DNA of 64,000 nt from the NCBI RefSeq assembly GCF_000499385.1, contig NW_013654619.1, positions 36,001 to 100,000 of the forward strand. The letters run 5' to 3'. The stretch comes from Eimeria necatrix (lineage: Eukaryota > Apicomplexa > Conoidasida > Eucoccidiorida > Eimeriidae). The notes below the pieces were generated by a model. That model saw nothing but the letters and a program-made list of their open reading frames with translations. It was not told the DNA's origin and did not search any database. The position numbers and the translations under genes are program-made. Of the stretch, positions 1-11,306 are shown one piece after another; within the stretch, counting starts at the first letter, position 1; every line of letters starts with the position of its first letter.

Positions 1-1
1 G

Positions 2-109
2 GAGGTTGATGAAAATGCTGGTGGCGAGAGCATTTGTGAAAATATGGACGAAGTGGTGGCGCCAACAAAAGCAAAAACACTTTTCCTGGAGGCCAAGCTC
101 TCTCTGTAA
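2..109 (+). CDS. Possible 3' end of a gene entering from the left
   Basis: An open frame runs from the window edge to a TAA at 107-109 and would encode 35 acidic, polar residues ending in KTLFLEAKLSL. No stop interrupts it, but at this length that is weak evidence, and no domain is recognisable. It could be the last exon of an upstream gene or simple chance. Confidence 0.25.
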   Translation, partial: EVDENAGGESICENMDEVVAPTKAKTLFLEAKLSL

Positions 110-1535
110 CCCTAAAGGTAAAAGGAAAGAAGGCTAGATTTTCTTCTGGTGCGTTTGTCTTTAGATAAGAATTTCTGTATCCAGGGCTGGGAATTGCGAG
201 CTCTCAAGTGCACTTCCAGCTGCAGCGTTGTCTAGCTTATGTTTGGTTGCCTCTCTCTAAACGCAGAGCCCAGAAATGTTGGCATTTCGTGCAGCTAGGT
301 CTCTGATATATTTAGGCCAATGATGCCCCAGCATAGGCTCAGACTCTGATGTGATGAGTGAGCTGTCGGCTGCGTAACCACTTTCTGCACTGTTAGCGAA
401 TTTCATTGCATTGTCTCGCAACTTGCTGCAGTAATTGGCGATGATGTTATTTTGCCCGTCAGCATTATTGCGCCGTTGCTTGCCACCGAACTCAGTAGTC
501 GCGATGGCAGCTATCTGCCGGGGTTGTCAAATGGAGACAGAGACAGGGTGCATTGCGTGGCAGCTTGAATGCTCACTAGGGAGCTTCTGATGGGTTCATG
601 TAGGGTTTTGTTTGTCGCCGTCAGCCGATTGCTGATGCCAAGCTGTGGAGCTGTCACACGAGGCCAGCAATGCGCTGGGCGGGGCTGTACCGATTACCTG
701 GAGGTGTCTGTATGTTTTTGATAACTCGACACGAATGTTTCCTCACTAATGAATGAACGCAGTTGCTGTTCACGAGCTGCGTCTCGATATTCGCAGGCAT
801 GGAGAGTTCCAGCGGAGTCCGCTGGCACCCATAAACCATGGGCGGGAACGCCTTTAACTGGAAGAAGCACAGCCTTCTAGATAAACTCACAGCACTGTAT
901 CATGTTAAATAAAAGTTTTGTAGCTTGATGTGGGAGCCAACACTTAGACTCTTCCCCACGGGCCCCCCCCTTCCCGTGCTTGCCCAGCCAGATGAATGCA
1001 GCCTCCGGAAGTTCAACGATCGTAATCTGCAAAATTATATTTGGAACTTCATCGTATGAAGTTAGATTCACTTGGAGCGTGAACCATTGTTTTAAAGGGC
1101 ACAACTTCACGAGATACCTCCCGGAGGGTCCGGCCACCCGCCGCTGTCCAGCTCTCCGCCAACTTCGTTTTTTCCCAAACCTCTGTAATTGTTTTAAGTT
1201 CCTTGATTTTATTCCTTTGAAATCAAATGGAGAGCTACACGCATGTGAGGTAGCCCCCTCCCAAATAGGAGCTCATTCTGTTTTTGTCTTCAGCTCTGTA
1301 GTGCACGATCACGCAGTCAGCTACGCAGCCGCATCGCGTAACTCTCACGTTTCTGCCAAGGGTGAATGAGCCAGCAATCAAGAAGCCGTAAGAAGGACGC
1401 TAGAATCTGAGTTGTAAAGAAAGGGAGAGGAGTCGTCCCCATACTCGCAGTGGAATTCACATTGCGCGGCTGCAGAGGGCCAGGTGAAAAAAACAGCGCC
1501 TCTGGCTATCATTGACGCTCGCTGCATGCAGACCC
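110..1535. other. Intergenic stretch without a supportable gene
   Basis: Short open frames occur on both strands (for example a 129-codon frame at 980-1369 on +), but none shows domain-like composition, and neighbouring frames are equally open. There are no CAG or AAACCCT arrays. The part just before 1536 should hold the 5' untranslated region and promoter of the membrane-protein gene; no specific motif was identified. Confidence 0.5.
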
Positions 1536-2576
1536 ATGGCTACCTCCCCTCCATCTGAGGCACAGCAGGCCACTGTTCCATCCTTGCCCCTGCCAGTGCC
1601 TCGCGTGCGACTTCGCTTGGACCGGCGGCTGCTCCTGGTCTATGGGCTGCTGCTCTTGGATGTCGTGATGATTGGGATAACTTCACTGCAGCACGTATGG
1701 CAGCCGGCTAATCTTATTGACAAGGTTCTTCAGAACCACAACGCTCCACTGCACGCAGACACGTCGCCTGCTCTGCAGCCGCAGCTGCCAGTGGCTGTCA
1801 AGCGGGAACTCGGGATGTCTTGTTGCTGCGGCTGGCTGGCTTTGGCTGTAATGGGTATACTCTCCTTGCTTGTGTCTTATTCACCATCGTCTCTAGATAC
1901 TGTTGCCACGGCCCCATCCGTGTCGGCCAAGGAGAGCTGTAGAGGTCAGGGCTCACCAACAACGACAACGGCCCGCCGTAGTCGTCCACTTGCTGTACAA
2001 ACGAAGGACTCTGGAAAATGCGCAGCGTGTTTGCGCACAGTAGAGGAGGTAGAGCTTCAGGTAAAGCTCAAGTACCTTCTTGTAGCGGTCGCGTCCTTTT
2101 GCGTATTTTTTGCCCTCAACCTGATCGTGCAGATCCACGGGCGGTTCCAACAGAGCAAAGTGACTGTGGCTGCTCTTAAGACATTCGCAGCGGAAAACAC
2201 AGAGAATGCGCAGATGATCTCTTCCCCTGGCCTGTACGGGCTCGAACAGAGAGACCCTCAGGGTTTCCCTTATGATGCGAAACAAAGCAACAGAGTGGAT
2301 GGGGTATACAGCGCCTCTGATGCCAAAGGTGGCGCGCAGCTGTTTGTTGGAGAGATGCCATCACAGGACACGTTCTTTCCTCAAGGCGTTCACCCTCAGT
2401 CCCCTTCATACTTCTACTGGAGAGATTTCCGCTTCTGGATGGAGCTCGGGAGAGAGTGCTTTCTAGACGGAGAAATTCAGCTCTCTGGCTTGTGGGTGGT
2501 GCTGCACTTGGCAGCGCTGTTGGGGGGCCGTGGCTTTCTTCACTCGCCCCCAGCAATGCACGTTAGTGCAGAGTGA
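1536..2576 (+). CDS. Predicted membrane protein, about four hydrophobic segments
   Basis: A single open frame of 346 residues. The frame is open from a TTG at 1512, but the first ATG is at 1536, followed by ATSPPSEAQQ, and is the better start for a eukaryote. Hydrophobic segments lie at about residues 31-50 (RLLLVYGLLLLDVVMIGITS), 98-114, 178-200 and 315-331. A basic stretch (VRLRLDRR) precedes the first. A Cys cluster (MSCCCGW) opens the second, and a KCAAC motif lies in the loop before the third. The segment at about 210-310 is polar and aromatic-rich. No family is recognised. The last hydrophobic stretch could be an artefact if an intron near 2450 was missed. The stop is followed within 25 bases by a strong hairpin. 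Confidence 0.6.
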   Translation: MATSPPSEAQQATVPSLPLPVPRVRLRLDRRLLLVYGLLLLDVVMIGITSLQHVWQPANLIDKVLQNHNAPLHADTSPALQPQLPVAVKRELGMSCCCGWLALAVMGILSLLVSYSPSSLDTVATAPSVSAKESCRGQGSPTTTTARRSRPLAVQTKDSGKCAACLRTVEEVELQVKLKYLLVAVASFCVFFALNLIVQIHGRFQQSKVTVAALKTFAAENTENAQMISSPGLYGLEQRDPQGFPYDAKQSNRVDGVYSASDAKGGAQLFVGEMPSQDTFFPQGVHPQSPSYFYWRDFRFWMELGRECFLDGEIQLSGLWVVLHLAALLGGRGFLHSPPAMHVSAE

Positions 2577-4114
2577 TGAGTGGCAAAACACTGGAAAGCT
2601 GGTGTTCGTTTCTCGCCAGTAAGAAACGAACACCAACCTTCCGCGCCGCCTTACCGCTGGCAAGGCGGCAAACGAAGACACACGGATTTACGCTGCTGTT
2701 GCAGGCTGCTAAAGGACAGAGAATTCTGTCTGCAGGCGTGGCCCTGCGCTGTTCCTCTCGAGCAGGTGGCACGGCTCATTACTCTAGAACCGTGCAAAAG
2801 GGATGCAGTAGAGTCCTTTTTGTGAAGCGCGCAGGAACAAGCTTCTTTCTTACTCGGATTCCCCTGGCTTTAATGCATGAGAGTCAACCAATGTATGTCA
2901 TATGAGGTAAATACCATGTGCTTGCAGCTTGCTGCTGGATAGATGCCCAAGAATACAACGGTATGCTTTCATTTCTCGAAAAGTCATTTTGCGTGTCATG
3001 TGCATAATGGTGTAACGACACGCGCTCCCTCCATGACTACCTTTTCAATTGCGTGGGGCTGCGCTGCAGCAGCTTGCGAAAAGCTTGAAGTTCGCATGAG
3101 GTGTGCAGCAAAGCCCGCGTTTGTTTGAACACAACCTGCCCAAGCATGTACCACTTTCCAAGTCACGTCCTTCCGTTTAGCTCGGAATTTTCGCAAGGAC
3201 CCACAAAGTGCTCCCATGTATCGCGTATACCGCTCGCCACGTAGTGGCTCCCGGAAGTGGCAGATATAAGTTTTCAACCTATTGCGTCTGGTATAACTAG
3301 TTGGGAACTATTGGGTGTAATGCGTAGGTGGGAAGTCACCGCTGTCGAAACCGTCAAAAGTTTGGCAAAAGAAGTGTAAAGGCACTTCACAACAAGCGTT
3401 CTGCTGTAAGCGCAAGCTCCACCGTATCTCGCCAACGTGCGCAACGCAACAAAATGCGCCGCACTATTTGCTATGTGCAAGAAGAGCGCAAAACAGCCAC
3501 AGCAGTGGTGCACAGAAACCCAGCAGGCACACGAAATAGCCCGCGTTGGATCTCGTGCAGTAAAAAGCGCCACTAAAAATTCAGTCGGCGCCACCCTACC
3601 CATCTAATCTAACGTAGTGTTGCCTGTGCAGCTGGCTGTCTCAGCAGCCGTGAAGCACTTCGAGCCTCTGCTGAAGCACTGCGCCGCAGCCCTTTCAGGC
3701 TGGGAAGACAGCACTGAACTACTGCGCCTTGTGCCATGAACGCTACGTGTGTCTATGGGCGTTTGTGCGTGTATGTATGCCTATCTGAAATGTTTGGCTC
3801 AGTCCGCTGTGCGTCGTCACTTTAGTACTATAAGCATTTCCGACAGAATGGCCACTGAAAAAACAGCCAAGGGTGTATGCGTGTCAGGAAGAGGTTATTC
3901 CCCTCCTTGCCCTGGTCTCCCACCAGGCCTTCCTTCAATTGCGTGCCAGTACCCTGTAACGTAGACACAGCTCAGCAGCAGCAAATAATAAATCCACGGT
4001 TTATGCCTTTAAAATCTAAAACTCTCAGAGCTATCAAGGGTCCCGGCCTGATATTCAAGTCTCATAATCTCCCCGTTCGCGCCATTACAAGTGAAATGCA
4101 TTTCTCTTCTTATC
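2577..4114. other. Region between the membrane-protein gene and MLC1
   Basis: Apart from the hairpin at 2600-2635, only short unrelated open frames are seen. The genes on either side converge here (+ gene ending at 2576, - gene ending at 4115), so the interval should hold two 3' untranslated regions. No repeats of the kind found beyond 25 kb are present. Confidence 0.5.
2600..2635 (+). repeat. Perfect 14-bp inverted repeat (hairpin) just 3' of a stop codon
   Basis: The arm at 2600-2613 (TGGTGTTCGTTTCT) and its exact reverse complement at 2622-2635 are separated by 8 nt (CGCCAGTA). The structure begins 24 bases after the TGA of the membrane-protein gene, so it would lie in its 3' untranslated region. 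It does not resemble the 6-bp histone stem-loop. Function is unknown. Confidence 0.6.
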
Positions 4115-5307
4115 TCACCGCGTGCAGAAGTCTCTGTAATCGACTGTATTGCCGCTGAAGAATTTCCTGTAGAATAAAAATTCACGGCAAAAGAGAACAC
4201 CAGATTCCGTAACATTCGCAAACTTGCTCAAGTTAGCTGAACTTGAGTGCTCATCAAGGTCTCACTCATCATCCCAGGAACGCAGCTAAGTATTTGCTAC
4301 AAGCAACTAAGTTGCGACAAACTTACGATTCGACCACGCTCATTTCCTCCTTGGTCAGAGGCTCGCCGAAAGTCATCAAAATGTTGCGCATTTGCTGCAC
4401 AGTCAAAGTGCCACTTCCCTGTTCACCACAAGAGCACAAGTCCACGCATTTTTAACAGCCCAGGACTTGAATATCCCAAAAGCATCTAAGCTTTTACTCG
4501 AAGTACATTATCAAATCGAAGAGATTTCTCAGCAGCAGCTGCAGCAACAGCACTTCCAAACAGTTCCGCAAAAGACTAACATTCGGGTCAAAGTGAGCAA
4601 ATGCTCCGACGAGATCTTCAATGTTGTCTTCAGGATGAGTGCTCTGAGCTGCGAACTGCTGGAAGGTGGCGTAGTCAAGTTGGTTTCCATTCTCTTGTTC
4701 GCATTTTTCGACATCTGCATATGAAGGGGCGAGGCCGAGCTGCCTGGCCAGAACTGCGGCGTCTGAAGTTGAGACTTTGCCGCCTGAGGCTTTCTCGTTG
4801 TACTTCTGTTGCATTTCGTCGTTTTCTACCATTTCTTTCAAAGCCTCTTCCATGTCTTCATCAGCCTCGCCTGCAGCGCAGCGGCCACACCGGGGAGGTC
4901 CTCACTAGTGCACACGGCGCGCGTTTGTTTGTTTTCATTCATTAAAAGACGAAAAAAGAACACAAAAGAATGCAAAAGACTCTCTATTTGGCAGTTTAAA
5001 GTGCGCGCAAAGTCCCAGCAATGCCGCCGAAGACAACAGCTCCCTGCGTGGCAGCAAAAGGGCTTCTCAGGCCACAAGTTTGACTCCAATTCACTCTAAG
5101 TGACAAACTAAGTGGCTCGGGCAGCTGACCTTCCGACTCCGAGTGCTCTGAGCCGTACGCATCTTCCTCAGGAACGGGCTTGGGCTTCCACTCAAAACCC
5201 GGAATCCACATGAAGTAATTGAGCTCCTCATCATAGGGCTCCAAGACCTCCCCGGGGCGGGGAAGCTTGTGATAGCAAATGGGGCATCCTTTCTCGGCTC
5301 GGCCCAT
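4115..5307 (-). CDS. MLC1: Myosin A light chain, MTIP/MLC1 type (glideosome)
   Basis: The light chain binds the tail of myosin A and tethers the gliding motor to the inner membrane complex through GAP45. Four exons on the minus strand: 5307-5130, 4870-4581, 4418-4327 and 4166-4115, with GT-AG introns (donors GTCAGC, GTTAGT, GTAAGT) and matching phases. The product is 203 residues, the usual length for the family. The start [12 protein letters not shown] puts Cys at positions 8 and 11, the two residues reported as palmitoylated in the Toxoplasma protein. [16 protein letters not shown] follows, then an acidic linker. EF-hand remnants lie at about 80-115 and 150-170 (HFDPN joined to [14 protein letters not shown]); the loop lacks the final Glu, so calcium binding looks lost. 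The end VDYRDFCTR resembles the MTIP C terminus. The final intron-exon choice (TGA at 4115-4117) is the least certain part; a further short exon is possible. Confidence 0.87.
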
Positions 5308-8300
5308 TTTCTTGACTCTTCCCGAGGCGCAGGTAGCTGCTGGGGGCCGTCGCCGCTCCAGAGGTGGTAACAGAGTGAGGGGGGAAGGGGGAGCGGGACG
5401 AGCTGAACAGCAACAGTAAGGCATCTAGGAAAGCAAATGCTATTTGGCTCGCGACTGGGGGGCAAAGCATCACAGGGAACGAGAACATATACCACATGTC
5501 TGCCTAGCAGTGGCGCTGCACTCCCGCCGGTGCCGGGGCATCCGCGGAACAAAATCCCGCATGGGTTTGACTGCCCAGTATTAGGTTGCAGCGACTTTGC
5601 AGCCAGGGCGAAGCACTCAGTAGCCGCAGCTGCTGCGCAACAGGGCCTGCTCCCGGCTTGAACACACTCGACAAAGGGGGTCAGCAGCGCAGCTCACAGC
5701 GTTAAAGAGCCTTTCCCTATATATGCGATGCCGTTAAGGCCTCTATATTGAGGGTGGCTTCATACAGTACAGCTAAGAGACTCAAAAATTAGCACTCCGA
5801 GAATAGCTAGAAAGCAATCGATGCAGTTCTCACAGCCGCACCAAGGGGGGATTGAAGCGGAGGTGTTGACGCTGTTTCCGCCGGCACAGGGGAATCTTCG
5901 AGTCGTACAATAAACTTTTCGATTCAAATCGGGAACTATTTCGTACATGCAGGGAAGCACTGACCCAAGATGCAGGTGGTGGTGGGGCACCTGCGAGCCT
6001 CAACAAGCCACGCGTCACAGACGATGGACGGTCCATACAGCTGGTGAGAGGTCGATCCGTCGAAACTTAAAGAAACAAGGCGCATTTTCCCAAAATCCCC
6101 AAATACATGAGCTCCACATTAATAATTGTAGCACCTAAATCATTGTAGTATTTTGTATCCCTTCACTCAGATGGTGCCAGCCTCCCCGGGCTTAGCAGCA
6201 AAGTCTCTGCCGTTTCTGCACGGGCCTGGGTTGCGCCCATCGGTAATAAAGCCGTTTATCTAAGTTGAGGTTTAATGCAAATAATATTGTCAAATTGAAG
6301 CCATAACACGATTCATTGCCGCCAAGGCTACGCTGCGCCCTGTGGACGGGAGATGGTCGTTCGATGGCTTCTTGTTGGGCCTGATTCGGGAGCACAGCAG
6401 ATCAATTTCCGTATTTTTTCCATATTCTGTCAAACCACCTCCACAGTCATCCAGTCGCTGAATAATTCAATTGTTAAGATGATCTTCGCGCTCCCTACTG
6501 GGTGGCGAGGCCTTAACCTACGGTTGCCTGAGTTAGATGTGCGGGCGAACAGTAGGTGAGTTGCTCGAAAATAAGAAAAATTGTTCGAGAAGGTTGCACT
6601 ACAGGTGCTTACACTGCAGTATTCTTTGCGATTCTTTCCAGTTCCCACCGAACAACAATTCGTATCCAATATATGACTTGCCTAACGCACATTTTTGCTG
6701 TATTTCTGTGTCATTCCTTCCTGCATCCTTGCCTGGAGTTACAATTTTTTGAATTTGTGCCACTTCCCTAATAGTCGATTTTACATTGCGTCCTTACACC
6801 GAACTGTTGGGGGTCAATGCATGCACCAGAGAGGTTGGGAACGGAAAAGAGGTAGCGGAAAGCTTCTACTTGTGTCACTATTCTATTCGTCCCATGTGCT
6901 GCCTTCAAAGGTGAAACAGGCAGCTTTAGTGGTGCAAGAGCCGTAAGGAATTCAATATGAAGATTGTTCAGAATTATATATTTTTTTGGACTTGCTTAAA
7001 TAGGGGCAACAAATACATCTTTATCGGAGTCTATTTATAAGAAAAACCAGGCGTGAATGCACGCACACTTACGGCTTTTAGAGCTATATTTTTTTCTCTG
7101 ATGTACAATGCAGAAGTAAGACCTTAATTGTGCATCTGGAGCCTTAGTTGTTCAGTTCTTGTAGCGAGAGTCGGTCACTCATAAATGTCCATTAATGGGT
7201 GGGAATCAGCAGCAGTTAAAACGGATCCAAATGGCATTAATCACTTCAAGGCCACATCATTTTGGCCTAAAGATATCTTGTACATCATTTTGGCCTAAAG
7301 ATATCTTGTTTGGAGTGCGCAAGTGGTACGTGAAGAAGACCCTATTTTTGAAAGCAAGCAAATCTGATCAAGTCCTATTGGCGGATGTTAAATGCTTCAG
7401 AACCCTGCATTGTCACACTTTAGTATTGAAAATTTTCTTGTTCGCCTTTGTGTCGCTTTATTCTTCAAAAGATCCATTTAGACTTGATAGGAATTCGCTT
7501 CTTATGAACGAAAACTTATACGGCTTCGGGAGTGCCTCGCTGCGAGCATATGCTCAACAAATCCTTCTGGCATACAACCAAAAGAATCAGAAAAGCTTAT
7601 CTACTGTTGTAGCCAAATTTCCCTCTCTCCAACCTTGTCTGCAATGCTTTGCAAAGTACTCAAAGCTAGACCGAGTCGCTGACCAGTCATGCAGTTGCTG
7701 CCTGCCACTTTCTCGAGACCAGAGGTCATCTCAATAATTCCTCCATGCTGACCCAAGCTATCCTTCACACGCCTGTAATGCTGGCAACACACTGAATATA
7801 TAGGACCCCTGCCTCTGTGTACTCTCTGAACAGCTGTTTACAGATTTAAGCAGTGAAACCCGTAGTCTGCAGCGGTGAAACAGAGTTTTGACAAGCGCAT
7901 ACGACAGTACTAATTTGTTTCCCTATTGGTAAGGACCTCGGCGTGGTGCCGTGTCTGCAGAGCCATTAAGTAAGGCACTGGCGACTCTTCAAAGGCCGCC
8001 ATCCACTTCTGAGTTACTTTCTGACTGAGCCATACTTGGAGCCCCTTTGCTTTCGCAGTGTTTTAAAGAGAGGTGAAGGCCCACCCCTTCGCCGAAGACT
8101 TTGCGGGCTGTTTTTTTTCCCATCGTTTGCACGTGTTTTTGACTGAGCAACTTGCATGTTCAACAAATGTTGTAGTGCCAGAAACGCCGAATGTTGAGTT
8201 CAGCTGGAGCTGTGTGAGTAAAGGAGTGAAGTCAAGCTGACCTACGGCCCACTAGGGTCTACGGTCTCACCAGGTGCTATCCTAGGCGGCTGCATATGTA

Positions 8301-11300
8301 GCTTGATGTGTCACAGCTTACTCGTCGGATGAATTGCAAACGGTTTTAATTGATGAAACTGGAATCTACGAGGACTGGGGAGCGTGTCTGGAGGTGCTAG
8401 GCAGCGAACAGCTGGAGAAGACACTCTAGCAGTTTTGATTGCCCATACTTGGGAGCCATCAAAGGTGATCACAGGTTCAAAAGTGTGTTTGGCGCTAAGT
8501 CATAAGTGCCCAGGTAACCGCGTTAGGTCCACTAATTCTCTGGCGCGAATTGCCGGCACTAAATCTCTCTCCGGGGCCACCGATGCGGCGATGGCTTTGC
8601 GCAATCAGAGAGCTATGAATGTGTGACTGGAATGTCTAGGGAGCATAGTCAAAGCAAGTTTCCTTTTTGTCGAAATCTGTAAAGCTGTCGCTTAAGAACT
8701 ATGCACGCAGTAGCAGCACAGTCCTACATTTCTGCTGATGTGCTGCGCCTGGCGCCTTTTCCCTTCATATAATGGCCAGGAAAGAGAAACAAATATTTTT
8801 TCCTTTGGAAGCCGTTCGTTTTCCCCGTAATTGTTTCATTTGCTAGCTGTGACTTGAGGCAATGCATAATCACTGACCCCACCGTGAGCCAGCCACAGTG
8901 CCTTCAGAACAATACACTGGTTTTGAATGCAAAGGCATCCAATGGAGTGGACGCTCGTGAGTCTTTCTCCATAAGTAAACTCGCAAAAGCGCTCACTGTC
9001 TGCTGTCGTGGGGCGCTACCACGGTGCATTTCACTCATCATTCATGGAATAAAGCATTAGGTATTATTATGTGTACATTGCTCAAGCAAAGTGATTCATT
9101 CTGCCTGTTGTTCTAGGTCTGGTACTACGTAAGTCACTTAATCCACTCATGTAGCCACAGAAGCTGTCAAGCGCATCCCGACTAATTTCGCGTGCCGTTG
9201 TTCCTTTACTATGCCTGAGAAGTCAGATCCTGCCTTAGTATTCATTTCGCTTATTTCTGATGGCACCAGATCATGAACTCCACCATGTGTATACCGCACT
9301 ACTCAGTGTACATGGTGAGACTGGGTGGCGGAATGCTACACCCCGAGTACCTGTTTCAGGGGTGCCCTAGCGCCTGAAGACTCGCTGGCTGAGAATGACC
9401 TCGCGTTGACTGGGAATAAAAGTTAAATTTGGGACTAGATCAAGCATTTCGCAGCACTATCCCTACAGAAACATGCAGATCTTGTAGACGTGAGCCACGG
9501 CACCTCGCATGGGCCGCAGCAGTTGGCACTGCTGCCTCACTTAAACAGCGCTTCTAAAGTTTTCGATATGAATTGTTTATCTTGCTTTATTCTCAAAAAG
9601 CACTTTCCTTTCAATTTAGCGAAGGAAGGCGACAAAGGGTCTTGCGTTCTCACTCAGCCTCGCTCTCGGTACGCTGGAGCTTGCGAGCTGGCGCAGAGCC
9701 TAGGGGAGGCGGCACCCTTGGGGCCATCGGTTTGCCTTTTTCCTGGCTGGTGTTTATATCGTTCGTCTTTCTTTTGTATGGAGGGCCCGTACAATATATT
9801 CTTCATGTCCAAGTGAGATGGATTGGCCTCCGGCAGCATCAACTGCGCACTGGCCGACGCCGCCACCTGGCATTCCCATCCCGTAAGCTGGTGGGGTCAG
9901 GGGTTTTCTCTACATTTTTTGGCCAACGGCGATTTCCGAATTTTCCCCATCTTTGTGCTTGGCTCCTCTCAAGCTAGAGGCCCTAGAGGGGGCGCTTTGA
10001 GACGCCGTAGTCTCAGAGCATCCACAGGACGTTCGTCTGTTCCCGCACATCATCTGTTTCCTTGCCCGCAGTGTATCGACACCAGATGGAATGCATTTTT
10101 TACTCTTTATTTGCTACTTTTGAGCTGATCTGCGCCAAGAACAAATGAAGGGCCGCCGCATCTCTGTTTCGCGATCCTCTGAAACCCACTGATGGGCGTG
10201 TCTTCTTCCGAAAGGGCATCCGCGGGCTTTTCGGACTTCTCCCGCAGCCTCAAGGGCAAACAAAGGGAAATGTGCATTTACTGTTCACTTGGTTCTTTCT
10301 ACTGCGAAACGACAGCCCTCCAGAAACCGGTCGCTTGTGGGGCTGATTGATCCTGCAGTTCTGTTTCGGCTCCCGCGGTGCAGCGGGTGTCTACGTCCAC
10401 GGGGTGAATACGCACCTATATCAATTGATTCGTGGCGACAAAGTGTAGTTGGGGCATTGGGCTGTCTGTGAGCAGCTGCAGTGCTTCCACGCCGCAACCA
10501 ACAGCTCGTTTGCGCTATCCATATGCATTCATGCTAGCGGTCAGGCAGCACCGGTTTCGGCGCCTTCTTATTTTGGACCTTAGCAACAGCAGGAAGCGCC
10601 TCACCCAGTGTGACTGAGGGGAGCACGAGTTCAATTTTCTGCTGCAATACACAAGCAGAACGCCTACACCGCAGAGGACAGGCAGGTGTTCCCTGCCTTC
10701 CGCTGCTTTCCTGAGGAGGGAAGAGCGCACGCGTCATCTATGGTTTTAAGAAGTAGTGTCGGGAGGGCCATTGCCAGTTGGAGTCCCCAGGCTTCCTGGT
10801 GGATTCGCACTTCGTGTGGATCCCCCTTTCTGGAACTGTCACTGGGTTGTAGGTACACCGCAGCCTGCGGGAGGCTGAGCACTTGATTCAGCAGCCACAT
10901 TTCCCCTTGTTGAATAAAGTACTAGTGAAGTAACCACAGCCTCCAGGAGCTCCCGTGCTTGCCCGCCGCAGCGCTCGGCGGGCCCCGTAAACAAAGCGGC
11001 TCTCTCGTGTTGCGTTTGATGGAGGGCCCCCGACAGTTCTCGCGTTTTATTATCCGAGTTTGGTTTGCTGTTGCCGCGCTATAGCCTTCTTGAATTCGCC
11101 TTGAAGGGGCGCTGGTGGTCGCTGGGAGGCAGCTGATGTGTGTAGCACACATTGTCCTCATTGTATCTTGTTTCTGTCCGTGTTCGCTTCGCCTGGTTGC
11201 AAGTTGCTGAATAAAAGTTTCCCTGAGCACTTGAAAAGCACCTATTTTTATTTTTGTCTTCTTGTTCCTGCCAGCCTCTCAGCGCTGCAGTTCCCACAGA

Positions 11301-11306
11301 CGGGCA
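5308..11306. other. Long intergenic interval, 6 kb
   Basis: This lies between the divergent MLC1 (-) and NTF2/RRM (+) genes and should hold both promoters. Many short open frames occur on both strands, the longest 180 codons at 7195-7737, but none has recognisable domains or consistent splice signals. The only structure noticed is a 28-bp tandem duplication at 7254-7309. No tRNA or rRNA was recognised by eye. Confidence 0.45.
7254..7309 (+). repeat. Perfect 28-bp tandem duplication
   Basis: The unit at 7254-7281, beginning ACATCATTTTGGCCTAAAGA, is repeated exactly and without a gap at 7282-7309. It lies in intergenic sequence far from the repeat-rich half and looks like a recent local duplication. 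Confidence 0.85.

Noticed and set aside
7195..7737. 180-codon + frame in the intergenic region
   Set aside because: It includes the 28-bp tandem duplication, has no domain and no codon bias like the neighbouring genes.
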